Below are positions 35,245 through 48,536 of a stretch of 64,000 nt of DNA, one piece after another. The stretch is from Druceiella hillmani (taxonomy: Eukaryota > Arthropoda > Insecta > Lepidoptera > Hepialidae). Position numbers and translations under genes: made by a program. Location of the stretch: assembly GCA_039881145.1 (NCBI GenBank), contig JAYKKI010000029.1:24426001-24490000 (forward strand), written 5' to 3'. The notes under the pieces are model-generated. The model had not been told where the DNA came from. It made no database searches and saw nothing but the letters and a program-made list of their open reading frames with translations. Each line of letters begins with the position of its first letter. Position 1 is the stretch's first letter.

Positions 35245-37088
35245 TACGGTTGACCATATTTCTCACAGGAGTAGGGTGGAGATGAATTTTCAAGAATTTT
35301 TGAAATTTAATTATTTTTCAAACAAAAAACTGTTTTAGTTTGTTTAGACGATTGTTTTTATTTTACTAATAACCTACTATTTACCTTTTAGAATTGCTAT
35401 TTCTTTAAATTTTGTTACGAGTTTCGTAAAAATCTATCTTCCCCTATTTGTTAAAAAAAATCATCTAGGAAAACAAATAGTTCACGATACTTAATTAAAA
35501 TTTGTTTACAACTAAGAATTAAATAACAGCAATTTTGTGAGATCAGCTTCTTGTGAATAACATAAGAAACGTTATTTTTTTTTAGTTTTAATATAAAAAA
35601 TATAGGGCTCATTTTCTTTCTCAACCTAATAGTACGACTGTATTATAGGAACACAAACTGCCCCTAATAAACTACAAATTGCCAAAGAACTGCTCATCAG
35701 CATAATTAAAATAACAAAATGTAAATAAATTAATTGAATAGATCTGAACACGAAATACATCCAAGTGAGACTACAGTCAAGATGTAACTAATAGCTGGTA
35801 TAGCTTGTGACGGGGACCTTACATAGCTTTAGATCAGATGTCGTCCGTTGTTTATAGAATCAGCAGATGCTAATAAATGTGTTTACAATACACAGAAAGC
35901 TTCGCTCGTAGTTGAGATACTAAAAATGCGAAATGTAGAGTTAGCTGTCCTAGTTAACATAACAACCGGGACACGAGTAACTTGTATCCAAATGTCTTTT
36001 TGAACAGCTCGAAAGCAATTCCTGCTAAAGATTCCCTAACACTTCTTCACGTTTATTCTTTCTACTCCATACATCATCAGGCGCAGCTTTATTAGTTGAT
36101 ATTTTTAATCATTAATTTACAAAATTACATTTATACGACAATATTAAAAACATTTACTAACGTCAGGCTAAGAAGTTAAAATTAAAAGAGAATTTTTAAT
36201 TTTGTAGGATAGAAGACACCAAATATTCACACGTGATATTTAATGATTGCAATTCAAAAATTCTATTACTGAAATTCAATCTGACCAGCGACATGATTCA
36301 CTTTACCTATAGCTAGAATATTAATATGTGCATTAAAATTAGTTTGAACTAGATGATATAAGCTAGTGACTGCTTTAATTCAAGAAGTTATCAATACACA
36401 TTTATTCCTAATAATTGGTAATTAACAAATACTAGCAACAACATATTGTATTCTGACAAATTTAATTCGAGTACAAGTGATGACAGAAGTAAAAATTCTG
36501 TTATTGGAATGCAATGTATGGTTCAATTTGCCCGTAACTAAAACAAAAACGTGCATTAGATTAGTCGGGACTAAATAATACAAACCATTCCTTCATAAGG
36601 TTTCAATACGAAAATTTTATTTCATTAGTTAATACACCGTTTCACTGAACATTTGTTTTACCAATCTCTTACCAAATTGTATTGTATACTCATAGACCCT
36701 TATTAGCAAAGCTTGACAAAATAAATGCGACTTTAACAATTAGTAAATAATTTCCACCGTTTTTGTGTAAACCAACATATAAACGTTAACATTGTTTAGC
36801 TTTTAAATGTTTTAAACAACGTGCTACACTGCCTTTCTACACACAACAAAATAATGACTTTTTGATTTGTTATTGAAAATTTACCTGCCTATTGTAAAAT
36901 TTTAAAAATATAAAATAAAACACAATATGAGCAGAAAATTTATAAAAATAATGAAAATAAAAATAGCACAAAATGTGCATAAATATGGTGTATGAGAAAT
37001 TAAAATGAAATAAAAAAACAATAATAAAAACCACAGAACAGAATAAAAATATTTAACTAAAATAATTAATAATCTAAAAATACTTCAT
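35245..37088. other. AT-rich DNA, nothing recognised
   Basis: No supportable coding, repeat or RNA feature on either strand. Confidence 0.5.
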
Positions 37089-37411
37089 TTATTTTTCAAT
37101 TCCCTCTGCAATTTCAGCCCGAGCCTTCACTTCTCGATCTTGACTTAACCAAATTTCCTTGCGGATTTCGTAGAGCTCATGCAATTTCTTTTTAATTCTT
37201 CCGTCTGAAGTAACTAACGTTGGCTGAAAGTAAGCCGGATATCCGAATGCTGGTTCCTGGTGCGTCTCCTGCGTATTGATACATTCGTGTCCATGTCCAA
37301 CATGGTTTCCTATATTTCACCCCTAGACTGACCCGCAGGAACATCTCCCGTTGCCTCGTACGATGTTGGCAAAGTTTCTGCGGCTTCAGCAAAAACTTCA
37401 CTTCTACTCAT
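37089..37411 (-). pseudogene. Frame-shifted small ORF of unknown identity
   Basis: I do not recognise this protein. The minus strand has an ATG at 37411 with a coding-like stretch MSRSEVFAEAAETLPTSYEA, then SRG, where a stop follows. One base shift later the frame resumes as GNHVGHGHECINTQETHQE, FGYPAYFQPTLVTSDGR and a charged, probably coiled-coil end KKKLHELYEIRKEIWLSQDR, stopping at TAA 37089-37091. Base composition is richer in GC than its flanks. CTACAG before the ATG could be a splice acceptor. The charged tail recalls accessory proteins of DNA transposons, but this is a guess. A one-base frameshift or an unrecognised intron near 37310 separates the parts. Confidence 0.4.
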
Positions 37412-39164
37412 CAAATGTTGCTCAGACAGATCTGTAGATAATTGACTCTAATTAATTCAATGTCATTTCATGAATACCACAAATTTACAAATTTTAAATT
37501 TCAACACATTTTCGCATATCACTAGAATGAAAATAAAATAAAAGTCCAATAGAAATGTTCTTAAATGAATTTTATAATTTGTAATTTTAAAGGTGATTAT
37601 AAATTATAAAACCAGCTACGACATAATTAATGTTTTGTTCAATATGTAGCAAATAATATAATTCTAAGTTAATATTAACTTTAATAATTGATCAATACAC
37701 TTTGTAATATGTTTAATAATACAAGTAGCCCTTGAAAATGCATACATAAAGACTCTAACCATTTTGTACATACATAATTAGATTTATAGTACAGTTTTAT
37801 ACTCTGTTCTTTTTATTGTACATCTACGTGACTGTAACGTTTTTTGTGAGCCTTTCCATAAATAAGTAAATAAATTCTATTTTCATAATAAACATGAACG
37901 TTTGACTGCACTCACCCTTTCATTAATAACACCACTAGCATATATCTCGGCATTTTTTTCATCTTCACGTTTGCTCCGTCTGTGCGTTTATTTTCAATAA
38001 CATCTTTATGAGAGACCAATATCTTGACTCTGGTTCCGTGTAGTTTCTTTTTCTTGTATTAATTTTACCACTTTTGTTAAACTCAATACTTCCAGCCAAA
38101 ACAAACGACGCTTACAACTGTCAGTAAATAATTCGATACGTCAAATAAATATGTCCTTGAAATTAGCTGATACGTCCTTTTTTTTGCGTGAGTATAACAA
38201 CAATAAAGAAGAGTCTAGCTACTCGAAGCGTAGTAATCACATTATACAAATATAATACAAATTTATTATAACACAAATATAGATATATTATTAATCTACG
38301 TATATCAATACATGGCGCTACGTGTATTTTAAATCGCGTAATGCGGTTTTGACGTGGTCAGAGTTGAAGTGTGGAGTTGTGGCGGAACGATAGGTGCTTA
38401 AAGAAGCAATCCGAATGCTAGCGGACCACTGACTTCTGTTACACTAGTACGCAGTATAATAGAGGTCAGTTGGGCAGACGCATGGCGATAGACGTCGTTG
38501 TTGATCGTCTTCTGCGCATGTTTTTTTTCAATATTGATGTATACGATATGAAATTACTTTATTTTCTCAATTTGTTTAAAATTTTAATCTATTATGAATA
38601 TTTGTAATTTAATTATTTTGGTAGGTCTAGTATAAGGCTGTGTGTTAATTTGGTTATTGCGTACTTCCTTATCTACATTTATACATATAATAAAATGGTG
38701 GAATTGACCTTTTTCCGTATAGTATTTATTTACTAAAAATATTTATGAGTACATAACAAAAGTAATAGAACACAAATATATCAGTTTACGAATTGATTGT
38801 TTCTTTGTCACGCAATAAGTTAAAGGGATTTAGATGATGTTTAAACTAATGAATTCTGTTGAGTCTATGGTAACGTATAGACTATGTTTCATCGCAAACA
38901 ACCAACTAAAACGATGACATTGTAATTTTATATTTCAACACAATACTTACTTAAATGAGCATTAACATTTATAATTGTCATAATAAATGGCGTTATGTGT
39001 TAACCTTACTGTTAACTTAATCATACTTTTGAAAGATACACGCGACAAAGTCGCAAACACGTCTAGTTACATAATATTAGCACGAGTATTGTAATTATAT
39101 GAGTGCCGCAGGGCAACAAAACATTATGTTATTAAAAGTAAACATTCAAAAATATCATTCCTTG
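37412..39164. other. AT-rich DNA, nothing recognised
   Basis: A moderately GC-rich segment at 38340-38530 lacks a long open frame. The rest is AT-rich and featureless. Confidence 0.45.
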
Positions 39165-39417
39165 CGGTGACGCGGGCTTGTGTGTGTCGCCATGGCGACG
39201 CATCGATTCGTCGCGTGAATTGTCAAAACCCAGTCATATTTACGCGTTTACTAGACATTTTTGTACCGCATCGTATACTTTGACACGTTTTTAATATAAT
39301 TTGTTTATATTTCCATTTCATTCATACCGATACGCCCGCGTGCACTTTGTTGCGTATCTTTCACGCATTGTGCTTCCGCGTTGAATTAATTGACGTGTTT
39401 TAGAGTGAAATACAGAG
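39165..39417 (+). promoter_or_regulatory. CpG-rich putative promoter and 5' non-coding exon
   Basis: This block is CpG-rich against AT-rich flanks and ends with a near-ideal splice donor, ACAGAG|GTAAGA, with the GT at 39418-39419. There is no long open frame, so it would be a non-coding first exon with its promoter. It contains the palindrome at 39186-39199 that matches an RFX X-box. The nearest downstream plus-strand gene is the CFAP97-like gene, whose first coding exon is preceded by a good acceptor at 49890. Linking the two across a 10.5-kb intron is inference. Confidence 0.4.
39186..39199. promoter_or_regulatory. X-box-like palindrome (RFX site candidate)
   Basis: GTCGCCATGGCGAC is a perfect 14-bp palindrome. 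The RFX X-box consensus is GTNRCC, 0-3 spacer bases, RGYAAC. The left half matches fully and the right half has one mismatch (GGCGAC). RFX factors drive ciliary genes. Confidence 0.35.
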
Positions 39418-39987
39418 GTAAGAATGGGTCAACATATTTTTGGCACTCTTATGCTATGTAGTTGTTGCACTGAGTTGATGGAGTCGATATGATTAATTTA
39501 AATTTAGGGTAAATTTGATTTTAAAGTATGTTTTCTCTAATTTTATGTAAAGAAATATAGGTTGAGACATTATTAAAGTCCCTCCCTCCCTTTGTAATCG
39601 AATTATCCAAGTAAACTGCGGACTATGCTAGTATACAAATAAAATGCGAACAGCAATATTAATGAAATAATTTTCTAACGGTTATTAAGCCATGCTTCCA
39701 ATTTTCTTTTAGATTACTTAAAGTCTTCCACCACAGAAATGGGAAGATTTTTCGAAAATTTTCTCAGGTCTTTGTTTAATCTTACAGTAATTTAAATGCA
39801 TAGCAACTTTTCTTTCATGAAATTTTTCATATTTTCTTAATACGAGAACTTACTTTACATACATTCCAAATATCAAGTCATTGTTAGTTTATTCAGTAAC
39901 AGTGGAGTGACACCGCAAAGAACCAGACAGATTTATAGATTTGTTTTTACCGCAACATAACCTGTATGCACATATAATACAATTATG

Positions 39988-39989
<2 letters not shown>

Positions 39990-40060
<71 letters not shown>

Positions 40061-40140
40061 AGCATTCACGCACGCATGCACGTACGCTCGCACGCTCGCA
40101 CGCAGGCACGCACACACACGGACGCACGCACTCCGCATCG
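39990..40140. repeat. (TA)n microsatellite followed by CG-rich ACGC-type repeat
   Basis: About 34 TA units (39990-40057) are followed by an imperfect GCACGCACGC-type tract to about 40130. Open frames across it are artefacts. Confidence 0.95.
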
Positions 40141-42684
40141 AAGGAAATCACGAAGAACCAATAATCTCACTCCCGTCAAAGTCATAAATATATATAAACG
40201 GTGTAATATTTAGAGAGCGTTAGTAATTAAGTCGAAGAAAATGTAGTGCCGGCATCTAGTATACCATACGATAAACCTATTATGTACGAGCATAACTTGC
40301 ACAACGAGCGTTTCGTACACATTTACCTGCATGTCAACATTTCATCATTTAATCATCATCACCTCGGTACCTGAGTGTTTGTTTGAACTTTGTTATTGTC
40401 TATTTATAAAAATATATTGCATAGCATATCTTTCATATGCGTAAAATATCGTCAGTTTCTCAAACATACCTATTTAGCTTTTATTATCCATAACTTTCGA
40501 GTTCTAACATAACAAATAGAAAAGTTTTTTTTTTATTTATTTGTGTAATTTGTTTGTTTTTTCTTGCAATTAACTACTAATTCTATTGACAAACAACTTT
40601 CGCATTATGATAGCCTGTAGTTTCCAGGTTACCATAGGTTATATTGTATTTATCTAAATATGTTGTGTAATATTTGCCACATAGTTAATAATGTCAACGT
40701 AGACAAGGAAAAAGTCACTGGTATGGAGACTTTCATGACGCACGCTGACAAAACTATTAAATAATCACTAACAATATGTAGGTGGAATTGTAGGTCTTAA
40801 AAACATGTAAAGTCCGAGATAGCATTTGTCTACCTGTTTTGGGCGAGACACTCTAAAAGTTTTCAAGTTTAAAAAACATGAGAAAAAAGAAATTGCACTA
40901 TAGTGCTTTTCCGCTCAGCATATTTCTTAGAGAAAAAACCGGAATAAATGTGAAAAAAAATTAGTGCACGTGTATCATGGCTTTAATAATGAAAATAAAT
41001 GTTTAATAATGAAGTCTTCCAAAATTCACCATATGTCTACGCGAATATTAAATGAAAGTACGGTTGGACGAGTTTACATTTTAATATTTTTTCTCCATAA
41101 TATGCAGACGATTGTTTTCCAGCAATTGAATAAAGTATTTAGAAACTTGCTCTTTTCTTTAAAAAAATGTTTTTTTTCAATCTTTTTTGACCGAGATAGA
41201 ATCCCTTAAAGTAAAAAAGATAGTTTTTGTTTTGAACGGCTCCTGTTTCGTAACAATAATCACATATATTATCGATAGGATGCCGTTAGAGAATTGAAAG
41301 TATATTTTCAAAATACATTCGTACGATTTTAAAACAAAATTCATCCAGTAACTGCAGGTTGAAGAAAATGGAAAAAATAATATTCTATGATTTTTTACTA
41401 ATTTCCCCAAATTTACAGTAGACAACAGTAGGAGTAGACAATACATACTCGGACATTATTTAGCGAAAATCATAACGGCTGATATATTTCATTTCATTCT
41501 TTTTGTCGTTATCTATAATAGATCAAGCGAAAACAACACGAAACTGTCACAATGTCTGAATAGCAGCAGCCGTGTGAGCAGGACGCCATATTAAAAACTT
41601 GCTACCTACATTTCACAGATACGTAACATATGACATTGACTGTTTCAATTTAATATTTTTATTTTATTTAATATGAAGTGTGTGTTGTAATACTTTAAGC
41701 ATTTCAGGTTTAAAACCTTTTCTAATTACTGACATACTCGGAAGTCGGAAATACATTCTGGACTTACTTTTTTTATCCAAATAAAAAGTTTTTAAGTGGT
41801 TAATCTGTAAAGTTACTCAGAGGCGTGGAGTGGATTTTGCCGTAAAACAATAGTATTTATTTTTACTTTCGCTTGCAATTTTGACTTGATGTTGGAATGA
41901 TCGACCGTTAGTTTAGTCGAAAAGATGTTTACATAATTTAGAGAAAGATCAATAACAATAAACAACCATTTATTGGCAGTGGGTTGTAACGTATCTATTG
42001 TTATTAAAAAGTAAATTTGCGAATTTCACAAATTCTTACGTAGGTAAGTGCGCCATTCCGATTTATATAAATTTTGCATTTGTTTAAAGTTCCAAGAAAA
42101 ATGTAAGGTGGATTTGGATTTCAGATTAAATACCATTTAAATTCCGATTGTACCATATTTCAGGCTTTTCATTATTATCGAAATAATTTCCATTTTAAAG
42201 GCAGCCTTCAAGTTACATATGGTATCTAAATTAAGGTTTTTCTTGGTAGTCTTATTCGGCTTAGTGTTCAAGTGTAAGAAGATATATATTTATGTTAATT
42301 ATTTATTACATACAAGATCATATTTAAAATGTAAGCATTTATTTTGTTTTAATAATGAAGTTTGATAAAGAAATATGGGTACAATGAAATATACAAATAC
42401 AAGACTTTTAATTTTAAATATCACTTCTCCTTTCCACAAGGATTTTCATCTCTATTATATCAGTAAATCATTATATAAATAGGCAAACAGTTAAGTACCA
42501 TTTTCTCCTCTGTTTTTCAACCGATTTTCTTTATTTTGAAGTAAAACTTCTTTACGTACGCTTGACTTGGGGAATGACGAGAGCGTTACGAAAAGTGTGA
42601 TTGGGCGAGGCGAACGGAAGTTGAGAGGGAGATATAAGTTAGTGAACACAGAAAGAGAGAGACTTACGTTTCGTATATTACTGT
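40141..42684. other. AT-rich DNA, nothing recognised
   Basis: Two short frames (40964-41209 plus and 41177-41446 minus) show no domain. No arrays or RNA genes are visible. Confidence 0.5.
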
Positions 42685-42862
42685 AGGGGCAAGAGAGAGA
42701 GGTGCGAGCTCACATTTTCTTTCTCTCTTTCTCTCATAGCCAGTTATGTTTCGTATATCTAAGACGCAGTGCAAGCCTATTGTCTGTATCACACTATAGG
42801 AGCAAGAGAGAGCAGTGCGCGCGCACATTTTCTTTCTCTCTTCCTCTAATAGCCAGTACATG

Positions 42863-42863
<1 letters not shown>
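42685..42863. repeat. Imperfect ~65-bp direct duplication, GAGA/CTCT rich, 113-bp spacing
   Basis: GCAAGAGAGAG followed by CACATTTTCTTTCTCTCTT and ATAGCCAGT occurs at about 42688 and again at about 42801. Each copy has a GAGA stretch complementary to its own CTCT stretch, so each can fold. Probably a fragment of a dispersed element. Confidence 0.8.

Positions 42864-42864
<1 letters not shown>

Positions 42865-42914
<50 letters not shown>
42865..42914. repeat. (TA)n microsatellite
   Basis: About 25 uninterrupted AT units, directly after the GAGA-rich duplication. Confidence 0.96.
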
Positions 42915-42917
<3 letters not shown>

Positions 42918-44274
42918 AGTTTGCTAGCGTTACGCGAACGGTGATTTTTTTATTATTTTGTAATTTCATTTCGTTCTTGAACAATTTTATAAATTATTAT
43001 TTTGTTCAATACATTAAATATTCTAAGTTTAAAGTGAATACAATTGTAAATTAATTTTAAAGTTCATATTTTGTGAATTTGAAGTTTTACTTCAGTCGTG
43101 TGGTCTAAAGCACACTCGTTTTTATTGTTTGGCAGCTATCTTTAGTGTTATCAATAAACAAATTTTGGAAAATTTATTAATCAATTTCTCAAATTTTTAA
43201 TAATCTAAAAGCATTATTGTAAAGGAAAATTTAGGCTGAATATAACGCCGTCCAGCATCTGCCTGTGTGTCCCGATGTTTGGAGCTTATTTAGGACATAT
43301 TCAAACGACAAATTTTGAAGAATCCGTATCGAACAAAACATCTTGAAGATTCGAATAAATATGCTTCGAGCTCTCAAATTCGCGGCGGTACACTCCCTCG
43401 TAAAGATCGACTTTGAACCAAATTCTGAGCCTTTCCTTATCTATTCCTTATTTTGTAGTTCCAACAACGGGCTTTTTTATTTTCGCAACTGATAACTCAG
43501 TCGACAAAAGTCATATGAGAATTTAAAAACGCGTGCATTTTTAAAGGAAAAGAACAAGTTTACAAAATGCTTGAAAAATATCGTCGTGCTTCGTCGATGT
43601 TGTCAAAATTCATTGAAAATTAAAGTATAGTTTTTGTAATTTTTTTCAAAATTTGATAAAGGAAAGTTAATAAAAATTTTAGTTAAGAAAGTGTAAACTT
43701 TAAAGTGAGCTCTTCGATTGAAAAAAATCTTCGATTTGAAATTGTTTTAAATTTTTTTCAATATCTTAATTTTTTTGATAAGCACTTTTTTGAATTAAAC
43801 AAACGTTTTAGCTACCACTACGGATTGATACTGGTTGCAGGGCGCTGCGTTTCACTATATCTTATAATAATGACTAACCATTGATAACAATGTTTACAAA
43901 TTAACCCAAAATAAATATTATGCACAGAAGCGATTAAAACAAAATGTAGTCATGGTCTTTTTTTTACCTGATAAAGCCGTGGTACTACTTTATAACAGTT
44001 TATAAAAAAAACTATTTAATTATTTCAATCGAAGCTGGCAACGAGTATCAGTTGAAGTAAATTAGCGGGAAAAAACTCGTGCCGATCGCTCGCTCGCGCG
44101 TGCAACTCAAAACTGTAGACTACATACGTAGTAGCTATGGATATCAGTACTGGTATTATTTATTCTATAATTTCGCTCACGCAAACGCAATTTTCATCGT
44201 TAAACAATTTTTACGTATATTGTTTTGTAACTTGCGAGAACTAAACAAAATAAATAGATTATTCTAGGACTTCT

Positions 44275-44303
44275 GGGGGGGGACATGGCCCCCCCACCCC
44301 CCC
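44275..44303. repeat. G-run / C-run inverted pair
   Basis: Eight G, then ACATGG, then runs of C broken by one A, followed by TTGAATCCGCCTATG. This arrangement recalls ends of insect transposable elements and could fold or form a G-rich structure. Family not assigned. Confidence 0.5.
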
Positions 44304-45336
44304 TTGAATCCGCCTATGATTGTCGTAATATAAACTAAATACTCAGTTTTTAAAGCGGTTTGATTCTTCGTAGATAAATTCTTCATTTTTACGAAATCTT
44401 TTCCGTCTTACGCTATCTTCTTTAGCATTTTCTTTATTTTTAAAAGGTAGAAATTATTCGCTATCATCGCATTGCTTGGTATATTGGTTGTTTAAAAAGC
44501 ACAGATTATATCGAGTAGATTACTTTAAACATATTAAAATATTCTTAATGGTTCATAGTATAAAAGTAAGTTTTCTACTGCTGGAAAAAACCCAAACAAC
44601 TGATCTTTATATAGAATTTCAACTTCCTAGCCAAATTACCCTTTTTTCCGTACAATATACAAAAAATAGCTATTGAATTTTACAATTGTGTTCTTCACTT
44701 GTTCGGGTAGAATATCATACCTATGATGACCAGCATTAGTTAAAAATAGGCTGGATAACCAATGCCAATAAATTTATTTACCCAAATTTTTCTTTACTTA
44801 ATTCCACACTGTCCCGAGTCATTTTCTTACAGCAAACGTCTGAACTTTTTGTTCCAGTTATATGTTACGAATGCAACACATTTCTCAGATAACTTATGTT
44901 AATGAATCTGGCTGCTTCTTCAATTCACTCTAAAATTCTATTTGGAAAAGTTTCAATGTCAAAAATTTTGCAACATAAAATTTATTTAGCTTTTCTACAC
45001 AAACATATTCTGTTTTCACCACAGAAGGTCCGGAATTTTTCAATGCGCGCCGGAGACTGGTTGCAAAACCTTCGTATTATACCGTCAAGTTTCATAAAAA
45101 TAACAAATGCTCTTTCTTCTTGGAACAAATAATGTAGAAAGTAATTTAGATTCCTCCGCCTTCTATCAACAGCAATATAATAAACAGTTTGCGTTGATGT
45201 GCCAGTCGCGTGTGTAGTTTGACCATTTATTGAGGTTTATGACACTTGATGCCTTTTTCATTTACAGAAAACATTATAAATTATTTTTCTAGTTTCTGTC
45301 CGCCTGTATATGTGTTTGTTACGCACTATTCAAATG

Positions 45337-45363
45337 ATTTGTAAAGGTAAGTCCTTTACAAAT
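45337..45363. repeat. Inverted repeat, 11-bp arms, 5-nt loop
   Basis: ATTTGTAAAGG (45337-45347) pairs exactly with 45353-45363. Confidence 0.85.
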
Positions 45364-46945
45364 ACTTAATTAATTAAGAGTGACCTCTCTCTCTTTTACA
45401 AGCAACCAACAATACGTAATATAAAAAGTTATTACTGGCTGCTGATTTCGGGATATTAAATCATAGTTTTATAATTCTTAACTATCTATAATATCGATAT
45501 TTATTTTAATTTCTACAAATGTTTTGAGTTTAATAACACATTTATATTTACGTACTAGCAACTACAATACCATCACTGCCTATCAGACTTCCATCTGGGA
45601 TGCATCCCTGAAAAGGAAAGTTTTAACATCTAAAAATGTCACTTTACAACTGTTTATGCGCGAAGATTTGGCGGAATTACTAGACACTATATAAATAAAT
45701 ATGCACAAACATGCCGTGTGTAACATTATGTGTGCATATACATACCACCATACATATACCATTGCTACGTTACGACCATAGTATATAAAACTTAAATATG
45801 CTATTACTATATATAATAGCTATATATAATAATTTAGTGTGGTGTAAAAACACAGAACTGCCACCTAACTGAATATATGAGGAGGGATGTGAATTGATTG
45901 TCAAAATGTGAACTGTTAGCATGATGGGTTTCGTTTCTTTTTAATTTTATTAAAACGATTTTTATTGTTAGCGTAGGAAAGATTTATCTGGACGTTTTAC
46001 GCGACTCTCTAATCAGATTATCGAAAACGTTTCTATTTGTGCTAAGAAATTTAAACTTGGCATTTCACGATACCTAAATTGTAGATCCCTAAAAAAATTA
46101 TATGTCATTTCATTGCTAATTTTAGGATAATATCCATAGTTACTTTTTTAAGTAATTAGCGCAAGTGTAAAAGTACCTAATAAGTTACGCAGTAAAGTAA
46201 GTAGTTGTTATAACCAAACTGACCGCGCCTGCGCAATGCGGCGAAATTAGAGACAGTTTCTCAGGACGTGGTTTCTTTAGTCACCGTGACTTGGTTTAGA
46301 ATGACCCGATTTTTTTATCATTTAGGACGTTCGCATAAAGCGTAGTTGAAAAAATGGAGATCCTGAATCCTTGCGAAGGGGCTGTATTTAATCATGTTGG
46401 ATAGAAGCCTTTAATGATAGTCACGGAACACTATTAGGGGAACTTCGAAGTACCTTTTTAATATGTGAGGTTGAATTGCTGACGGGTTTTGATATACCCG
46501 GGTGGTGTTGGGAATAGTGAATAGTGGGTTACGACTAACACATGAACATGTGTGTGCATGTCAGCTGTTTGCCACTACTGCACGCCGCATCCTGCATCGT
46601 GCCGCATCTAAAATATGATCATTGCAAAGACACTTACGCCCTACGTCACACACCGGGCAACGAAATTTTGCGAGAATTATAAGTCGCTCAAATTCGTCCT
46701 TAACAAATGGTAAAGACCATCGAAGGACTACTTCCCATCGCGCCACAGTCATGAGTTTACAAAAGTCACTATGTTAGGCTCACTTATCTTTCACTTGTAT
46801 TCGCGCTTCGTATTCCATTATTAACAACTGGAACAAACCTGCTCCCATTACAATCGTACATGATAATGCTGAAGCGTACGTTATAATCCCACTAAGAATA
46901 ACATGTTTAATCTTTGAAAGTTTTTATTCTATCTATATAAAATGT

Positions 46946-47068
46946 TAATAATTGATAACACATATGTAAATAATTGATGACACATATATGTAAATAATTT
47001 ATGACACATATATGTAAATAATTGATGACACATATATGTAAATAATTTATGACACATATATGTAAATA
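46946..47068. repeat. 24-bp tandem repeat, 5 copies
   Basis: CACATA(TA)TGTAAATAATT recurs at 46959, 46981, 47005, 47029 and 47053. Each unit includes the self-complementary CATATATG. Confidence 0.93.
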
Positions 47069-47703
47069 AAATATATTATAAATGAAAATAAATTGCACAC
47101 ATTTCTTTTGTATTACGCCTTTTTCTAACATCAAGCTGCGGACGATCTTATCTCCGTATTTACAAAAGCTTTTTTGTTTGTCTTTAAGTTGTTAAGTACA
47201 AGGACAAACCGAGAATTATTAGCAAACACAGTTGCACATTAAACACCCAATCTTGTGCTTTCAAAATATATTAATCCTTTAAATATTTTTCATGATTTCT
47301 TTTGTCTCTATATTTCAGTTTCAGTTTGTCTCTATTGTTAAGAAAGCAGATAGAAAAAACCAACTAAGTACAACTAATGTTAAGAGAAATCACTAAAAAT
47401 ATTTAAAAAAAATTGTATTGCGAAAACGCACACTGGGCGTAAATGGGTTAATAAAATTTCATGACATTAACCTTTGCTGTTCTCGTTGTTATGTAACTAA
47501 TTGTAGCGAGTACACTAGAGTGCACACAAGGCGCTTGTCCGTCAAAACAACCACGACTTTAGCTTTTTTTATTAAAGTCCCATTGACATTCTCTTGACGA
47601 ATGCCATTGAGTGTGCAAATATAAATGTATGAATAGGTGAACCACTTAGGATTCCACAATTTGGTCCCCCAGAGAATGGCGGCCCAGATGGGTAAGTAAG
47701 TAT

Positions 47704-47884
47704 TAGCAGCTAGAGCTAGCTCCCCCCTTGGTAGATGATAACGGTGCAAGATTATTTCACTGATCCACATCTGCTTGCTGTCTTTCCTCAGTGAAATTAG
47801 CAGCTACTCCGCCCTTGGTAGATGATAACGGTGCAAGATTATTTCACTGATCCACATCTGCTTGCTGTCTTTCCTCAGTGAAAT
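47704..47884. repeat. 87-bp direct duplication
   Basis: The segment starting CCTTGGTAGATGATAACGG and ending CTCAGTGAAAT occurs twice, 87 bp apart and almost identical, so it is recent. The minus-strand frame 47489-47770 reads partly through the first copy and has no recognisable domain. Confidence 0.95.
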
Positions 47885-48536
47885 GTTTACACTTATATTA
47901 TTCATGATTACTTCCACTTTAGAAAAAAACGCCCCTGTATCATCTTGCATCTTGGGAATCGATATGTTTTTTTTTCAGAAGTAGATTAACAAATTACTAT
48001 AGACATTACCGTCGATTTATATATAATTGCTCGTCAATGAATAAGGTGGGGAGTATCCCATTATAAGCCGTCTTTGAAACATAAAATATAACTTATCTTC
48101 CACTTTTTACTTAAATGTTCAAATACTAAGTTTTATATGCAACTTAATCCCACTCACTTTTTCCCAAGCTCCATGATAGGGAAACAATTTATGGTTTTAG
48201 GCCAAAGACCAAATAGTTTTAGTCTAATAGGTAGTGACACAGTTTAAAAAAACAAACGGACAAACATTTTCAAAACCAAAAGTTTCGTTTGCTTATTTTA
48301 TAGTGGAGTTGCAGAGAATAGTATATTTGCAAACAGTATACCGAATATTTGATGAAGGCCTTGACCGAATAGCCGTATAGTGACAAAACCATTCTAAAAA
48401 TATCCTCACACGTTGTCACTATGAAGCAGTGAAGTAACAAGACTGATATGCACCAGATAATACGCCCAAATTATAATAAGAGTTAAAACATGTTTTTAAG
48501 ACTTTGTGAATATTTTGGGAAAGAAAAATTCCGCGT

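Larger units (their letters stand above)
42915..46945. other. AT-rich DNA, no recognised gene
   Basis: Short frames (44079-44267, 44476-44676 and 44896-45132 plus; 46561-46752 minus) have no recognisable domain. Small inverted repeats lie at 44275-44303 and 45337-45363. Confidence 0.45.

Noticed and set aside
46561..46752. Cysteine-containing frame (CPVCDVGRKCLC) suggestive of a zinc finger
   Set aside because: Spacing fits no finger class I can name. The frame is short, isolated and lacks splice context.
47489..47770. 93-codon minus-strand frame as a host or transposon gene
   Set aside because: No motif matches any transposase or host domain I know, and it overlaps a recent 87-bp duplication.
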